Assembly: GCA_030838025.1 (NCBI GenBank)
Contig: JAUTXM010000020.1
Span: forward strand, 1-6,427
Direction of reading: 5' to 3'
Source: Acidimicrobiaceae bacterium
GTDB lineage: Bacteria; Actinomycetota; Acidimicrobiia; Acidimicrobiales; Palsa-688
DNA: 6,427 bases
In this document: positions 1 through 5,804 of the stretch, in pieces
Layout of the letters: the number at the start of each line of letters is the position of its first letter
Numbering within the stretch: position 1 is the first letter of the stretch
Notes under the pieces: model-generated
Seen by the model: only the letters and a program-made list of their open reading frames with translations
Told to the model about the DNA's origin: nothing
The model's database searches: none
Program-made: the position numbers and the translations under genes

Positions 1-804
1 GGGCTGGTCACGGCTCGGGAACTGGGTGCCGTCATCGACGCCGTGATCGACCGGGGACACCGATCCGTCGTCGTTGACCTGGCGGAGCTGGAGTCCATGG
101 GCGCCTCCGGTTTGCGCGTCGTCGCGGCGGGGGCCAACCGCCTGGCGTCATCGGGCGGGACCCTCGCTGTCCGCTCGCCCTCGGTGGATGTCCGCCTCAT
201 CCTCGACCGACCCGAGTGGGCCATGGTCGTCGTCATGGAGAACGCCGAGCCCGACACCGACAGTCTCGGCCCAGAGCAGTCGGTTGACCGGCCCGAGGAA
301 CACGCCACGCTCGGAACCTTTGACCGGGCGCACGGCCGGTGGCGCAACGAGCCCACGCCTTCGGGTCGGGAAACGCTCGACGGCACCCTGCGCATGGTGG
401 TGGCACTGGTGTCGGCCTCCGTCGGTGGTGCCGATGGCGTCAGCGTGTCACTTCGGCGCGATGGACGTCTCACGACGGTTGCCGCCACCGACCAGACCAT
501 CTCTGACATGGATGCCGACCAGTACGCGACCGGCGAGGGGCCCTGTATCGACGCCGCCCTCGAGGGGCGTTGGTTTCACATCGCATCCCTGGCCGCCGAG
601 TCCCGGTGGCCGGCCTTCACGCCGATGGCGGTGGCGCTGGGGATCAATGCGGTCCTGTCATCGCCCCTGCTGGCAGGGGGCCGCCCCGTCGGCTCCTTGA
701 ACATCTACTCCCGGGCCACTGCTGCGTTTGCAACCAAGGACCAGGAGCTGGCGGCGCTGTTCGCGGCCGAGGCGTCGATCATGCTCACCACTGCCGGGGT
801 GTAG
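1..804 (+). CDS. STAS-GAF domain signalling protein, 5' end missing (anti-anti-sigma-like)
   Basis: The reading frame is open from base 1 to the TAG at 802-804. The first GTG at 43 is not a convincing start, because STAS sequence is already running in the 14 codons before it and the first strands of that fold are missing. I therefore treat the gene as partial. Seen: a STAS (SpoIIAA/RsbV-like) half at about 1-230, with the hallmark strand VVVDLAELESMGASGLRVV. A variable acidic linker follows (about 250-365), then a GAF domain (about 370-795) with the segments TGEGPCIDAAL, SRWPAFTPMA, LSSPLLAGGRPVGSLNIYS and FATKDQELAALFAAEAS. This GAF type is known from actinobacterial GAF-ANTAR proteins, but the protein stops right after the GAF domain and no ANTAR remnant lies downstream. 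STAS proteins normally bind anti-sigma kinases, and GAF domains bind small ligands or dimerise. A cytoplasmic role in sigma-factor partner switching is inferred. At the usual DSSGL acceptor motif the sequence reads GASGL, with Ala (103-105) where the phosphorylated Ser is expected. Confidence 0.88.
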   Translation, partial: GLVTARELGAVIDAVIDRGHRSVVVDLAELESMGASGLRVVAAGANRLASSGGTLAVRSPSVDVRLILDRPEWAMVVVMENAEPDTDSLGPEQSVDRPEEHATLGTFDRAHGRWRNEPTPSGRETLDGTLRMVVALVSASVGGADGVSVSLRRDGRLTTVAATDQTISDMDADQYATGEGPCIDAALEGRWFHIASLAAESRWPAFTPMAVALGINAVLSSPLLAGGRPVGSLNIYSRATAAFATKDQELAALFAAEASIMLTTAGV

Positions 805-894
805 CGCGGGCCTCGCGCCCAGGGTGGGCGGCCGGATCTCACCGGTGGCCGTCGACGCCGGCACTGAGACCGGGCTCGAGGACCTCCGCGAGGG
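805..894. other. Convergent intergenic gap, no clear terminator
   Basis: These 90 bases separate two converging genes, so termination of both transcripts is expected here. The best inverted repeat is GCGCG (804-808) / CGCGC (814-818) with a 5-base loop, which overlaps the last base of the upstream stop codon. There is also a CACCGGTG palindrome at 840-847 and a CTCG/CGAG pair at 875-878 and 889-892. None is followed by a T-run on either strand. A U-tract-independent or Rho-dependent stop is possible but not shown. Confidence 0.3.
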
Positions 895-3447
895 TTATGC
901 CGTCACGATGGCTCGCAGCACATTGAGCTTGGCGGCTCGGCGGGCGGGGAGGATGGCGGCGGTGACGCCGGAGATGGCGGCCAGGACGGCGACTACGGTC
1001 AGGGTGGTGTAGGGGAGGCTGAAGATTTCGGTGGCTTGTTTGTTTAGGGCGGTGACGAGAGCCCATCCGAAGAACACCCCGATGAGCAGGCCGAGGACGG
1101 TGCCCTGGAGGGCGATGATGACCGATTCCCAACGGATGGTTGAGCGGAGCTGGCGGCGGGTCATCCCGACCGCTCGGAGTAGTCCCAGCTCCTGGGTCCG
1201 TTCGAAGATCGACAGGGCCAGGGTGTTGCCGATGCCGAGGAGGGCGATGATCACAGCCAGCAGGAGTAGGGCGTAGACGAGGCCTAGGAGCTGGTTGATC
1301 TGTTGGGCGGCCTGCGCCTTGAACTGCGTCTGGTCGAGAACTGTGGCGCCCGGGTAGTCGACAGCTATTCGTTTGACCGCCGCCAACGCCGTCGCGGCTG
1401 GGACGGCAGGAGCCTTCTTGATGAAGACGTAGGTGTCGTACTGGTTTGAGAAGTTCGCCTCGTAGGCGCTTATGCCGAGGAAATACTTGCCGGCAAGCTG
1501 GTTGGTGCCGTAGATGAGCGCCACCCGCATCGACTGGGGTCCGGTGTCTTTGAAGACAACCGGGATGCGGTCGCCGACTCTGAGATGCTTTTCAGCGGCC
1601 ACCGTCTGGTCGACGGCGATGGCGTCTCGGCCCAGGTCAGCTCGGCTTCCCTCTATCGGTTTGAGGTTGACGATGTCAAAGCCAGGCTGGGGATCGAACC
1701 CGCCGAGTTGCAGAACGCTGCCGTCCACTTTGGCGGTGCCGAGACGCCAGCCGCTGGCCGAGGCGACCTGTGGCAGGTGGTTGAGACGCTGGGCCAGCCC
1801 AGGGTCGACACCGCCAGCGAGGCCTGACCCCGAGTTAATGATGAAGTCGCCCGTGAAGGACCGGTCGACGACCGAGTTGATCGTCGCTCGGGCGGACGAG
1901 GCGAAGATGGTGATGAAGCCGACCAAGCCGACGCAGATCATCAGGGCCGAGGCCGTTGCCGCCGTTCGCTTCGGGTTCCGCATCGCGTTTCGCCGGGCGA
2001 TGACACCGGCGGCGCCCCGCAGCCGGGGCAGGGGCGCCCCGAGGATCCGGCTCAACGGGAGCGAGACGGTCCGCCCCAGTATGGCCACACCGAGGAAGAC
2101 GACAACGGCGCCGAGCCCGACGATCAGCAGCGGGCTCTTGAGATGGCCGAACAGGCCGATGAATAGGGCCGCGACACCACAACCCAGAACGCCGACGCCG
2201 ACGAGCACTCGTAGCTTGGAGCCATAACCGGCGCCCGTCGGGACCACGCCGCCCATAGCCACGATCGGCGCCACATGGGCCGCCGTGCGAGCCGGCGAGA
2301 CCGCAGCTACGACAGTGACGGCGATCCCGGCGACCAGGGCGACGACAACCGTGCGGACCGCGAAGACGGTCCCGCCGGCAGCGATGTCCATGCCCACGGC
2401 GCCGAGAAGTGATTTCAGGCCGGTGGCCACGACCACTCCCAGTGCCAAGCCGACCAGCGATGAGACCAGTCCAACCGCCAGTGCCTCGAACAGGACCGAG
2501 GAGAGCACCTGTCGCCGGGTCGCGCCCAGGGCCCGCAGGAGACCGTTCTCGCGGGTCCGTTGGGCGACGGAGATGGAGAAGGCGTTGAAGATCATGAACG
2601 AGCCGACCAGAAGGGCGACGACGGCGAAAACCAGCATGAAGGTGGTGAAGGTGCCCAACATCTTGCCGATCTGGGTTTGGGCCTCTTTGGTCAACTGCTG
2701 GCCGGTTACGGCCTCGACCCCAGCGGGAAGCGACGCTCGAAGGTGACCTACCAACTGCTGCTGGGTGACCCCCTCCTGGGCCACCAAGGAGATGGAATCG
2801 TACTTCCCGGGTTCGGCCACGTACCTCTGCGCGGCGGCAGTCGTGAACAGCGCGACCGACGCCCCGCCGGGGCTGTCAGAGTTGGCGAAGCGGACGATCC
2901 CAGTGATCACCATCCGCTGCGGCGGGCCCTGGACCAACACGGTCGTGGTGTCGCCCACGGCCAGGTGGCCCACCCGGGCGCTCTTCTTGTCGATCACCAT
3001 TTCGTGGTCGGCGGCCGGCGGCCGACCGGCGACCAAAGTGAACGAGTTCAGCTTCTTGTTGTCCGACCAGTTACCTCCGAACGTCGGCGCCCCCGCGACG
3101 GGGTTGCCGATCGCCTGGCCGTCCTTGCCGACCAGGCGGGCGAAGCCACATACGCTCCCCTCGACCACGGCCACACCATCGACGCCGCGGAGCGAGTCGA
3201 TGAGTGACGCGTCGACCCGTCCCCGCTGCTCGCCGGCGCGCTGGCCGCCGTCGAAAGCGGCTTTGGCTCTGACTACGGCGGCTGTTCCACTGTATGCGTT
3301 GGCGTACATTCCGTTGAAGGTCTTGGTGACGGTGTCGGTCAGGACCAGGGTCCCGGCCATGAATGACACGCCCAGTGTCACCGCCAAGGCGGTCGCGAAC
3401 AGGCGGGTCCGGTGGGCGAGCAGGCTCTTGAACGCGGTGCGAAACAT
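895..3447 (-). CDS. ABC transporter permease, FtsX/MacB type with two FtsX domains (850 aa)
   Basis: This is the membrane subunit of the ABC transporter whose ATPase is encoded just upstream. Seen: an N-terminal membrane helix at about residues 16-37, then a long extracytoplasmic MacB_PCD-like domain (about 40-262). FtsX domain 1 has helices at about 268-290, 316-346 and 364-386. Two central helices lie at about 413-434 and 438-460, and another at about 498-518. A second extracytoplasmic domain (about 520-715) is followed by FtsX domain 2, with helices at about 722-746, 774-799 and 815-834. The paired motifs RTRENGLLRALGATRRQV (297-314) and RTQELGLLRAVGMTRRQL (750-767) are the coupling segments that contact the ATPase. 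SPARTAA (384-390) and LPARRAA (833-839) close each half. Ten helices with two large outer domains is the usual layout of long actinobacterial permeases of this kind. The ATG at 3447 has GGGAG (complement of 3458-3462) 10 bases upstream and lies 6 bases past the ATPase stop. The family (type VII ABC systems) mainly extracts or exports lipids, lipoproteins, peptides or antibiotics by mechanotransmission. The substrate here is unknown. Confidence 0.96.
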   Translation of the reverse strand: MFRTAFKSLLAHRTRLFATALAVTLGVSFMAGTLVLTDTVTKTFNGMYANAYSGTAAVVRAKAAFDGGQRAGEQRGRVDASLIDSLRGVDGVAVVEGSVCGFARLVGKDGQAIGNPVAGAPTFGGNWSDNKKLNSFTLVAGRPPAADHEMVIDKKSARVGHLAVGDTTTVLVQGPPQRMVITGIVRFANSDSPGGASVALFTTAAAQRYVAEPGKYDSISLVAQEGVTQQQLVGHLRASLPAGVEAVTGQQLTKEAQTQIGKMLGTFTTFMLVFAVVALLVGSFMIFNAFSISVAQRTRENGLLRALGATRRQVLSSVLFEALAVGLVSSLVGLALGVVVATGLKSLLGAVGMDIAAGGTVFAVRTVVVALVAGIAVTVVAAVSPARTAAHVAPIVAMGGVVPTGAGYGSKLRVLVGVGVLGCGVAALFIGLFGHLKSPLLIVGLGAVVVFLGVAILGRTVSLPLSRILGAPLPRLRGAAGVIARRNAMRNPKRTAATASALMICVGLVGFITIFASSARATINSVVDRSFTGDFIINSGSGLAGGVDPGLAQRLNHLPQVASASGWRLGTAKVDGSVLQLGGFDPQPGFDIVNLKPIEGSRADLGRDAIAVDQTVAAEKHLRVGDRIPVVFKDTGPQSMRVALIYGTNQLAGKYFLGISAYEANFSNQYDTYVFIKKAPAVPAATALAAVKRIAVDYPGATVLDQTQFKAQAAQQINQLLGLVYALLLLAVIIALLGIGNTLALSIFERTQELGLLRAVGMTRRQLRSTIRWESVIIALQGTVLGLLIGVFFGWALVTALNKQATEIFSLPYTTLTVVAVLAAISGVTAAILPARRAAKLNVLRAIVTA

Positions 3448-3453
3448 CGTTTA

Positions 3454-4224
3454 TCAGCTCCCGAACTGCTTCATACGGTCGAGGACCAATGCGGCGGTCG
3501 GGTGGAACATCTCGTCGACGATCTTGCCGTCGGCCAAGAATACGATCCGGTCGGCGTAGCTGGCTGCGACCGGGTCGTGGGTCACCATTACAATTGTCTG
3601 TGACATGTCGTCCACGGCGCGCCGCATGAACCCCAGAACCTCCGCGCCCGACCGGGAGTCAAGGTTGCCCGTCGGCTCGTCGGCAAAGATGATCTCCGGG
3701 CGACTGGCCAGCGCCCGGGCGACGGCCACCCGCTGCTGCTGGCCACCGGACAGCTCCGATGGGTGATGCTGAAGCCGGTCGGCGATACCCAAGGTGTCGA
3801 CGACGTTGGCGATCCAGGGCCCGTCGCCCTTTTTCCCCGCCAGCAGGAGCGGCAGGCGGATGTTTTCGTCGGCGGTCAGCGTGGTCACCAGGTTGTAGGC
3901 CTGGAACACGAACCCGACATGATCTCGGCGCAGGATCGTGAGGGCACGGTCGCTGAGCGTGCTCAGGTCGGTGTCGCCTATGAACGCCTGGCCCGAGGTG
4001 AGAGTGTCGAGCCCGGCGATGCAATGCAACAGCGTCGATTTCCCCGATCCCGACGGTCCCATGATCGCCGTGAACCCGCCCCGTGCAAACTCGACCGACA
4101 CCCCATCGAGCGCGCGCACCTCGGCTTGTTCCTTGCCGTATATCTTTGTCGCCTCGACTGCTCGCGCCGCCGGCGCGACCCTTGGCTGAGCAAAGACCCT
4201 TTGATTGGTCACCAATACGGTCAT
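3454..4224 (-). CDS. ABC transporter ATP-binding protein, MacB/LolD (MJ0796-like) family (256 aa)
   Basis: This is the cytoplasmic ATPase that powers the adjacent FtsX-type permease. Every nucleotide-binding motif is intact: Walker A GPSGSGKST (56-64), Q-loop Gln108 in VFQAYNL, signature LSGGQQQR (158-165), Walker B IIFADEP (178-184) with catalytic Glu183, D-loop NLDS (187-190) and H-loop His216 in VTHD. The segment DEPTGNLDS is typical of the LolD/MacB/FtsE group. Length is slightly above the family's usual 220-250 residues because of an unconserved N-terminal tail of about 20 residues. Start choice: the ATG at 4222-4224 shares its A with the TGA of the upstream SRPBCC gene (TGATG). AAGGGAG (complement of 4230-4236) sits 5 bases upstream, inside the end of that gene. 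This supports coupled translation. The family assignment is secure. The transported substrate cannot be read from the ATPase. Confidence 0.98.
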   Translation of the reverse strand: MTVLVTNQRVFAQPRVAPAARAVEATKIYGKEQAEVRALDGVSVEFARGGFTAIMGPSGSGKSTLLHCIAGLDTLTSGQAFIGDTDLSTLSDRALTILRRDHVGFVFQAYNLVTTLTADENIRLPLLLAGKKGDGPWIANVVDTLGIADRLQHHPSELSGGQQQRVAVARALASRPEIIFADEPTGNLDSRSGAEVLGFMRRAVDDMSQTIVMVTHDPVAASYADRIVFLADGKIVDEMFHPTAALVLDRMKQFGS

Positions 4225-4985
4225 CAGAACTCCCTTTTTGACAGCGCTGCGGCTCGACGACGGTCATGGCTGACCACCTGCTGCTGAAGCGGAACGAGAC
4301 GCGCCCAACGTGGGGGACCACCCGTGTTTTCAGCCGTTTGCCGTTGGAGCAACTCGGCTCGCGCTTTGATGCCGCGGAGCATCCTGCGCATCATGGCAAA
4401 GTCACCGAACTCCATGAGTATGGCGCCGAACACCGCCAGCAGCGGGTGTTTCCAGTCGTAGACGGCGTGGATGCGGGTCACGAGACGCGTCCCGCCGGCG
4501 TCAGTCGGAGAGAGCTGCCATACCCAGGTGCTGTCGGGCTTGGTCCACAGGAGCCAGTTGTTGACCTCGAACGAGTGAACCTTCAACGCGGTGCGCTCTG
4601 ACGGGGTACCTGACGGGGACATCGGTACCCACTGCCCGATCCGCAGATGCTGGAGGTCTGGCACAATCGTTGTGGCGCTCGGGCGGCCCAGGTTGTCGAG
4701 CAGGTCGTTGCTGTAGAAGCCGCCTCGAAGACAGCCGACCTGTACCAGCCATGGCCACACGGCTTCTGGTGGCGCGTCGATCGTGATGGCTCGCGTCGCC
4801 CGGAACTGGGCGCCGGGCTGACGCAGGTCTCCAGGCAGCGATGCTGTGATCTCTCGCGCGGTGGCACCCCAATGCAGATGCCAACTCCGGTAGAGGGGCG
4901 CAGTCAGGAACACCGGGAGATCCTGCGCGACATACCCAATTTGCTCGAAAACTCTTCTGCAGGCTGGCTTCACGGATCGTGCCAT
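4224..4985 (-). CDS. SRPBCC (START/Bet v 1-like) family protein, 253 aa, first gene of the ABC operon
   Basis: SRPBCC proteins have a helix-grip fold with a deep hydrophobic pocket for lipids, polyketides or other apolar ligands. Seen: an N-terminal extension (about 1-60) rich in aromatic and basic residues. The fold then starts with RAITIDAPPEAVWPWLVQVG (65-84), the recognisable first strand and helix of this family. GGFYSNDLLDNLGRPSA (88-104), the strand VPDLQHLRIGQWVPM (108-122), NNWLLWTKPDSTWVWQL (142-158) and TRLVTRIHAVY (166-176) follow. The long C-terminal helix LAVFGAILMEFGDFAMMRRMLRGIKARAE is at about 183-211. The basic tail after 220 is unconserved-looking. There is no signal peptide or clear transmembrane helix, so it is probably cytoplasmic or membrane-peripheral. 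The ATG at 4985 has a near-ideal Shine-Dalgarno 8 bases upstream. The TGA overlaps the ATPase ATG by one base. A role as ligand-binding or accessory protein of the transporter is inferred from the overlap only. An unrelated oligoketide cyclase/dehydrase-like role is possible. Confidence 0.9.
   Translation of the reverse strand: MARSVKPACRRVFEQIGYVAQDLPVFLTAPLYRSWHLHWGATAREITASLPGDLRQPGAQFRATRAITIDAPPEAVWPWLVQVGCLRGGFYSNDLLDNLGRPSATTIVPDLQHLRIGQWVPMSPSGTPSERTALKVHSFEVNNWLLWTKPDSTWVWQLSPTDAGGTRLVTRIHAVYDWKHPLLAVFGAILMEFGDFAMMRRMLRGIKARAELLQRQTAENTGGPPRWARLVPLQQQVVSHDRRRAAALSKREF
4230..4236 (-). promoter_or_regulatory. Shine-Dalgarno for the ABC ATPase, inside the upstream gene
   Basis: Read on the minus strand this is AAGGGAG, 5 bases before the ATPase ATG and within the last codons of the SRPBCC gene. 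With the TGATG stop-start overlap it fixes the ATPase start and suggests translational coupling by terminating ribosomes. Confidence 0.75.
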
Positions 4986-4993
4986 ATCGACTA

Positions 4994-5003
4994 CCTCCCT
5001 TCT
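4994..5003 (-). promoter_or_regulatory. Strong Shine-Dalgarno for the SRPBCC gene
   Basis: The minus strand reads AGAAGGGAGG, close to the full anti-16S complement, and ends 8 bases before the ATG at 4985. It is the strongest ribosome-binding site in the window. This supports the start choice and efficient translation of the first operon gene. Confidence 0.8.
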
Positions 5004-5014
5004 GGCGCGGCGAT

Positions 5015-5058
5015 GAACCGCGCCGGTTTTGACTGTGGTCCTCGGTTCAACGGCGAGG
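5015..5058. promoter_or_regulatory. Cluster of GAACCG/CGGTTC half-sites upstream of the ABC operon (candidate operator)
   Basis: AACCG-CGC-CGGTT (5016-5028) is a perfect 5+3+5 inverted repeat. A further CGGTTC at 5043-5048 pairs with GAACCG at 5015-5020, and CCTCG (5040-5044) pairs with CGAGG (5054-5058). The cluster ends about 12 bases above the Shine-Dalgarno of the first operon gene, where a repressor site would be expected. I found no convincing -35/-10 pair in 4986-5142, so the promoter itself is not called. Short GC-rich inverted repeats arise easily by chance. Confidence 0.3.
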
Positions 5059-5142
5059 GCCGAACGGCTAGAACTGCACGCTTCAGTCCAATGTCGCCCG
5101 ATCGGTGCCGGCTGCCGGCTCGGATGAACAAAGATCCGGCTC

Positions 5143-5345
5143 TTAGCGACTCAGATGTGATACCGAGCTCGAGGTCAGGTTGGCGCCAGTACGTCCGGCC
5201 GCTGTCAAGACCGCACGAATGTACGTTGTCGAACCGAAGCCCAACGCGATAAACAGTTTGGCGAGGTTGTCCGGGGACTTTTCACGGCCATCGCAATGCC
5301 GATCATCGTCATAGCCCAAATCACCGCGTTGACGATCTTGCGGTC
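5143..5345 (-). pseudogene. Small putative membrane protein split by a one-base frameshift
   Basis: No family is recognised. The minus-strand frame through 5345-5274 reads DDRKIVNAVIWAMTMIG then IAMAVKSP. The next frame, from 5274 to the TAA at 5143-5145, reads PDNLAKLFIALGFGSTTYIR and then AVLTAAGRTG plus a short polar tail. Joined, they give one sensible protein of about 65 residues with two hydrophobic stretches and a short polar turn. Each frame alone turns protein-like on one side of the junction and arginine/serine-rich nonsense on the other. The switch needs one extra base near 5273-5283, where the minus strand has AAAA-GT-CCCC, a typical site for indels or sequencing slips. The start is uncertain: GTG 5324 or ATG 5312 lie in the first frame, and neither has a good ribosome-binding site. 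It points the same way as the ABC operon, 157 bases upstream of it. Confidence 0.45.
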
Positions 5346-5415
5346 GTCCGAAGGAGGCCCTAGTGCCGGTATTTGCGATCGGCCTCATATCCATGGCCTC
5401 ATTCAACCCCGCCAA

Positions 5416-5654
5416 AGGCCAATCACGACAGAGTCGAAGGACCTACAACGCTGGTGACGATCGTCCCGCCGGCGCTACAACCCAACGCGGTCGGAGGTGA
5501 GCCGCCCGATCCTCCACCCACCATCCCCCACCGCCGGCCGGGCCCCGGTCGGGCCGTCCCATCGGGTTGCTCACTTCCTGCGTCGGGCTTGGGCCGTGGC
5601 GTATAGAGGTGTGGGCCACCGAGGGGCGGTGGGGAGACGTCGCCGGGATGCCCG
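5416..5654. other. Non-coding stretch upstream of the whiB promoter
   Basis: No convincing gene is present. Frames open on either strand give proline/arginine/glycine-rich translations without domain-like segments. Visible details are a perfect 10-base palindrome GACGATCGTC (5456-5465), a CTACAAC direct repeat on either side of it (5443-5449 and 5475-5481), a GGAGG/CCTCC inverted pair (5493-5497 and 5511-5515), and a GC-only inverted repeat CGGCC/GGCCG (5535-5539 and 5552-5556). TATAGA at 5602-5607 resembles a -10 box but lacks a -35 partner at normal spacing. Confidence 0.4.
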
Positions 5655-5683
5655 TTGACGGCGGCGATGGTTGGGAGTACGGT
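5655..5683 (+). promoter_or_regulatory. Sigma70-like promoter of whiB (TTGACG-N17-TACGGT)
   Basis: The -35 box TTGACG (5655-5660) and -10 box TACGGT (5678-5683) are separated by exactly 17 bases. This matches the housekeeping actinobacterial consensus TTGAC(A/G)-N17-TAnnnT. Transcription would begin near 5690, giving whiB an untranslated leader of roughly 115 bases. It is the best promoter match I found in the window. No experimental start site is known from the sequence. Confidence 0.6.
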
Positions 5684-5699
5684 CGGCGCCGTGGGATAA

Positions 5700-5780
5700 G
5701 TGCCCGTTTGGGCGGTTGTCCTGGTGGGGGCGTGGCTGCCTTTACCTGCCCCGGACCGAGGACCCCGGCAACGTCCGTGA
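5700..5780 (+). CDS. Possible 26-codon upstream ORF in the whiB leader
   Basis: The frame runs from GTG at 5700 to TGA at 5778-5780 and encodes a mostly hydrophobic, tryptophan- and proline-containing peptide beginning VPVWAVVLVGAWLPLP with a basic end. It lies wholly inside the predicted leader, begins about 10 bases after the expected transcription start, and is in the same frame as whiB, ending 24 bases before the whiB TTG. It includes a TTA codon at 5742, uncommon in GC-rich actinobacteria. Some whiB genes (whiB7) are known to be controlled by a leader peptide. Against it: the ribosome-binding site is weak (GGGA at 5693-5696, 3 bases away) and no U-tract attenuator is visible. Confidence 0.22.
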   Translation: MPVWAVVLVGAWLPLPAPDRGPRQRP

Positions 5781-5790
5781 TTCACGACGT
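5771..5790. promoter_or_regulatory. Near-perfect palindrome just upstream of whiB (candidate operator or mRNA hairpin)
   Basis: The core CGTGA-T-TCACG (5776-5786) is a perfect 5+1+5 inverted repeat. It is flanked by ACGT on both sides (5771-5774 and 5787-5790), so the arms match over 9 bases with one bulged C at 5775. It overlaps the stop codon of the upstream ORF and ends one base before the whiB Shine-Dalgarno. A protein bound here, or a hairpin in the mRNA, could affect elongation or translation. The function is inferred from position only. Confidence 0.4.
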
Positions 5791-5791
5791 T

Positions 5792-5798
5792 GAGGGGG
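5792..5798 (+). promoter_or_regulatory. Shine-Dalgarno deciding the whiB TTG start
   Basis: GAGGGGG lies 6 bases before TTG 5805. The other in-frame start, TTG 5790, has no purine-rich site upstream. An in-frame TGA at 5778-5780 rules out any earlier start. Confidence 0.65.
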
Positions 5799-5804
5799 CA
5801 GGTT

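Noticed and set aside
805..926. A frameshifted ANTAR domain continuing after the STAS-GAF protein
   Set aside because: The other frames downstream of 804 show no ANTAR-like helical sequence, and only 90 bases remain before the convergent permease gene.
2285..3559. Long plus-strand open frames opposite the permease gene
   Set aside because: They are antisense shadows of a clearly conserved permease and ATPase. Translations are arginine/threonine/proline-rich, as expected from the complement of GC-rich coding DNA.
5203..5208. TTGACA on the minus strand as a -35 box for the ABC operon
   Set aside because: No acceptable -10 hexamer lies 16-19 bases downstream, so I do not call a promoter there.
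5143..5415. A single 90-residue minus-strand protein in one uninterrupted frame
   Set aside because: Its first 45 residues are charged and low in hydrophobics, while the next frame over the same bases reads like a membrane protein. A frameshift explains both halves better.
5602..5607. TATAGA as a -10 box for whiB
   Set aside because: No -35-like hexamer sits at normal spacing. The TTGACG-N17-TACGGT pair at 5655-5683 is a far better match.
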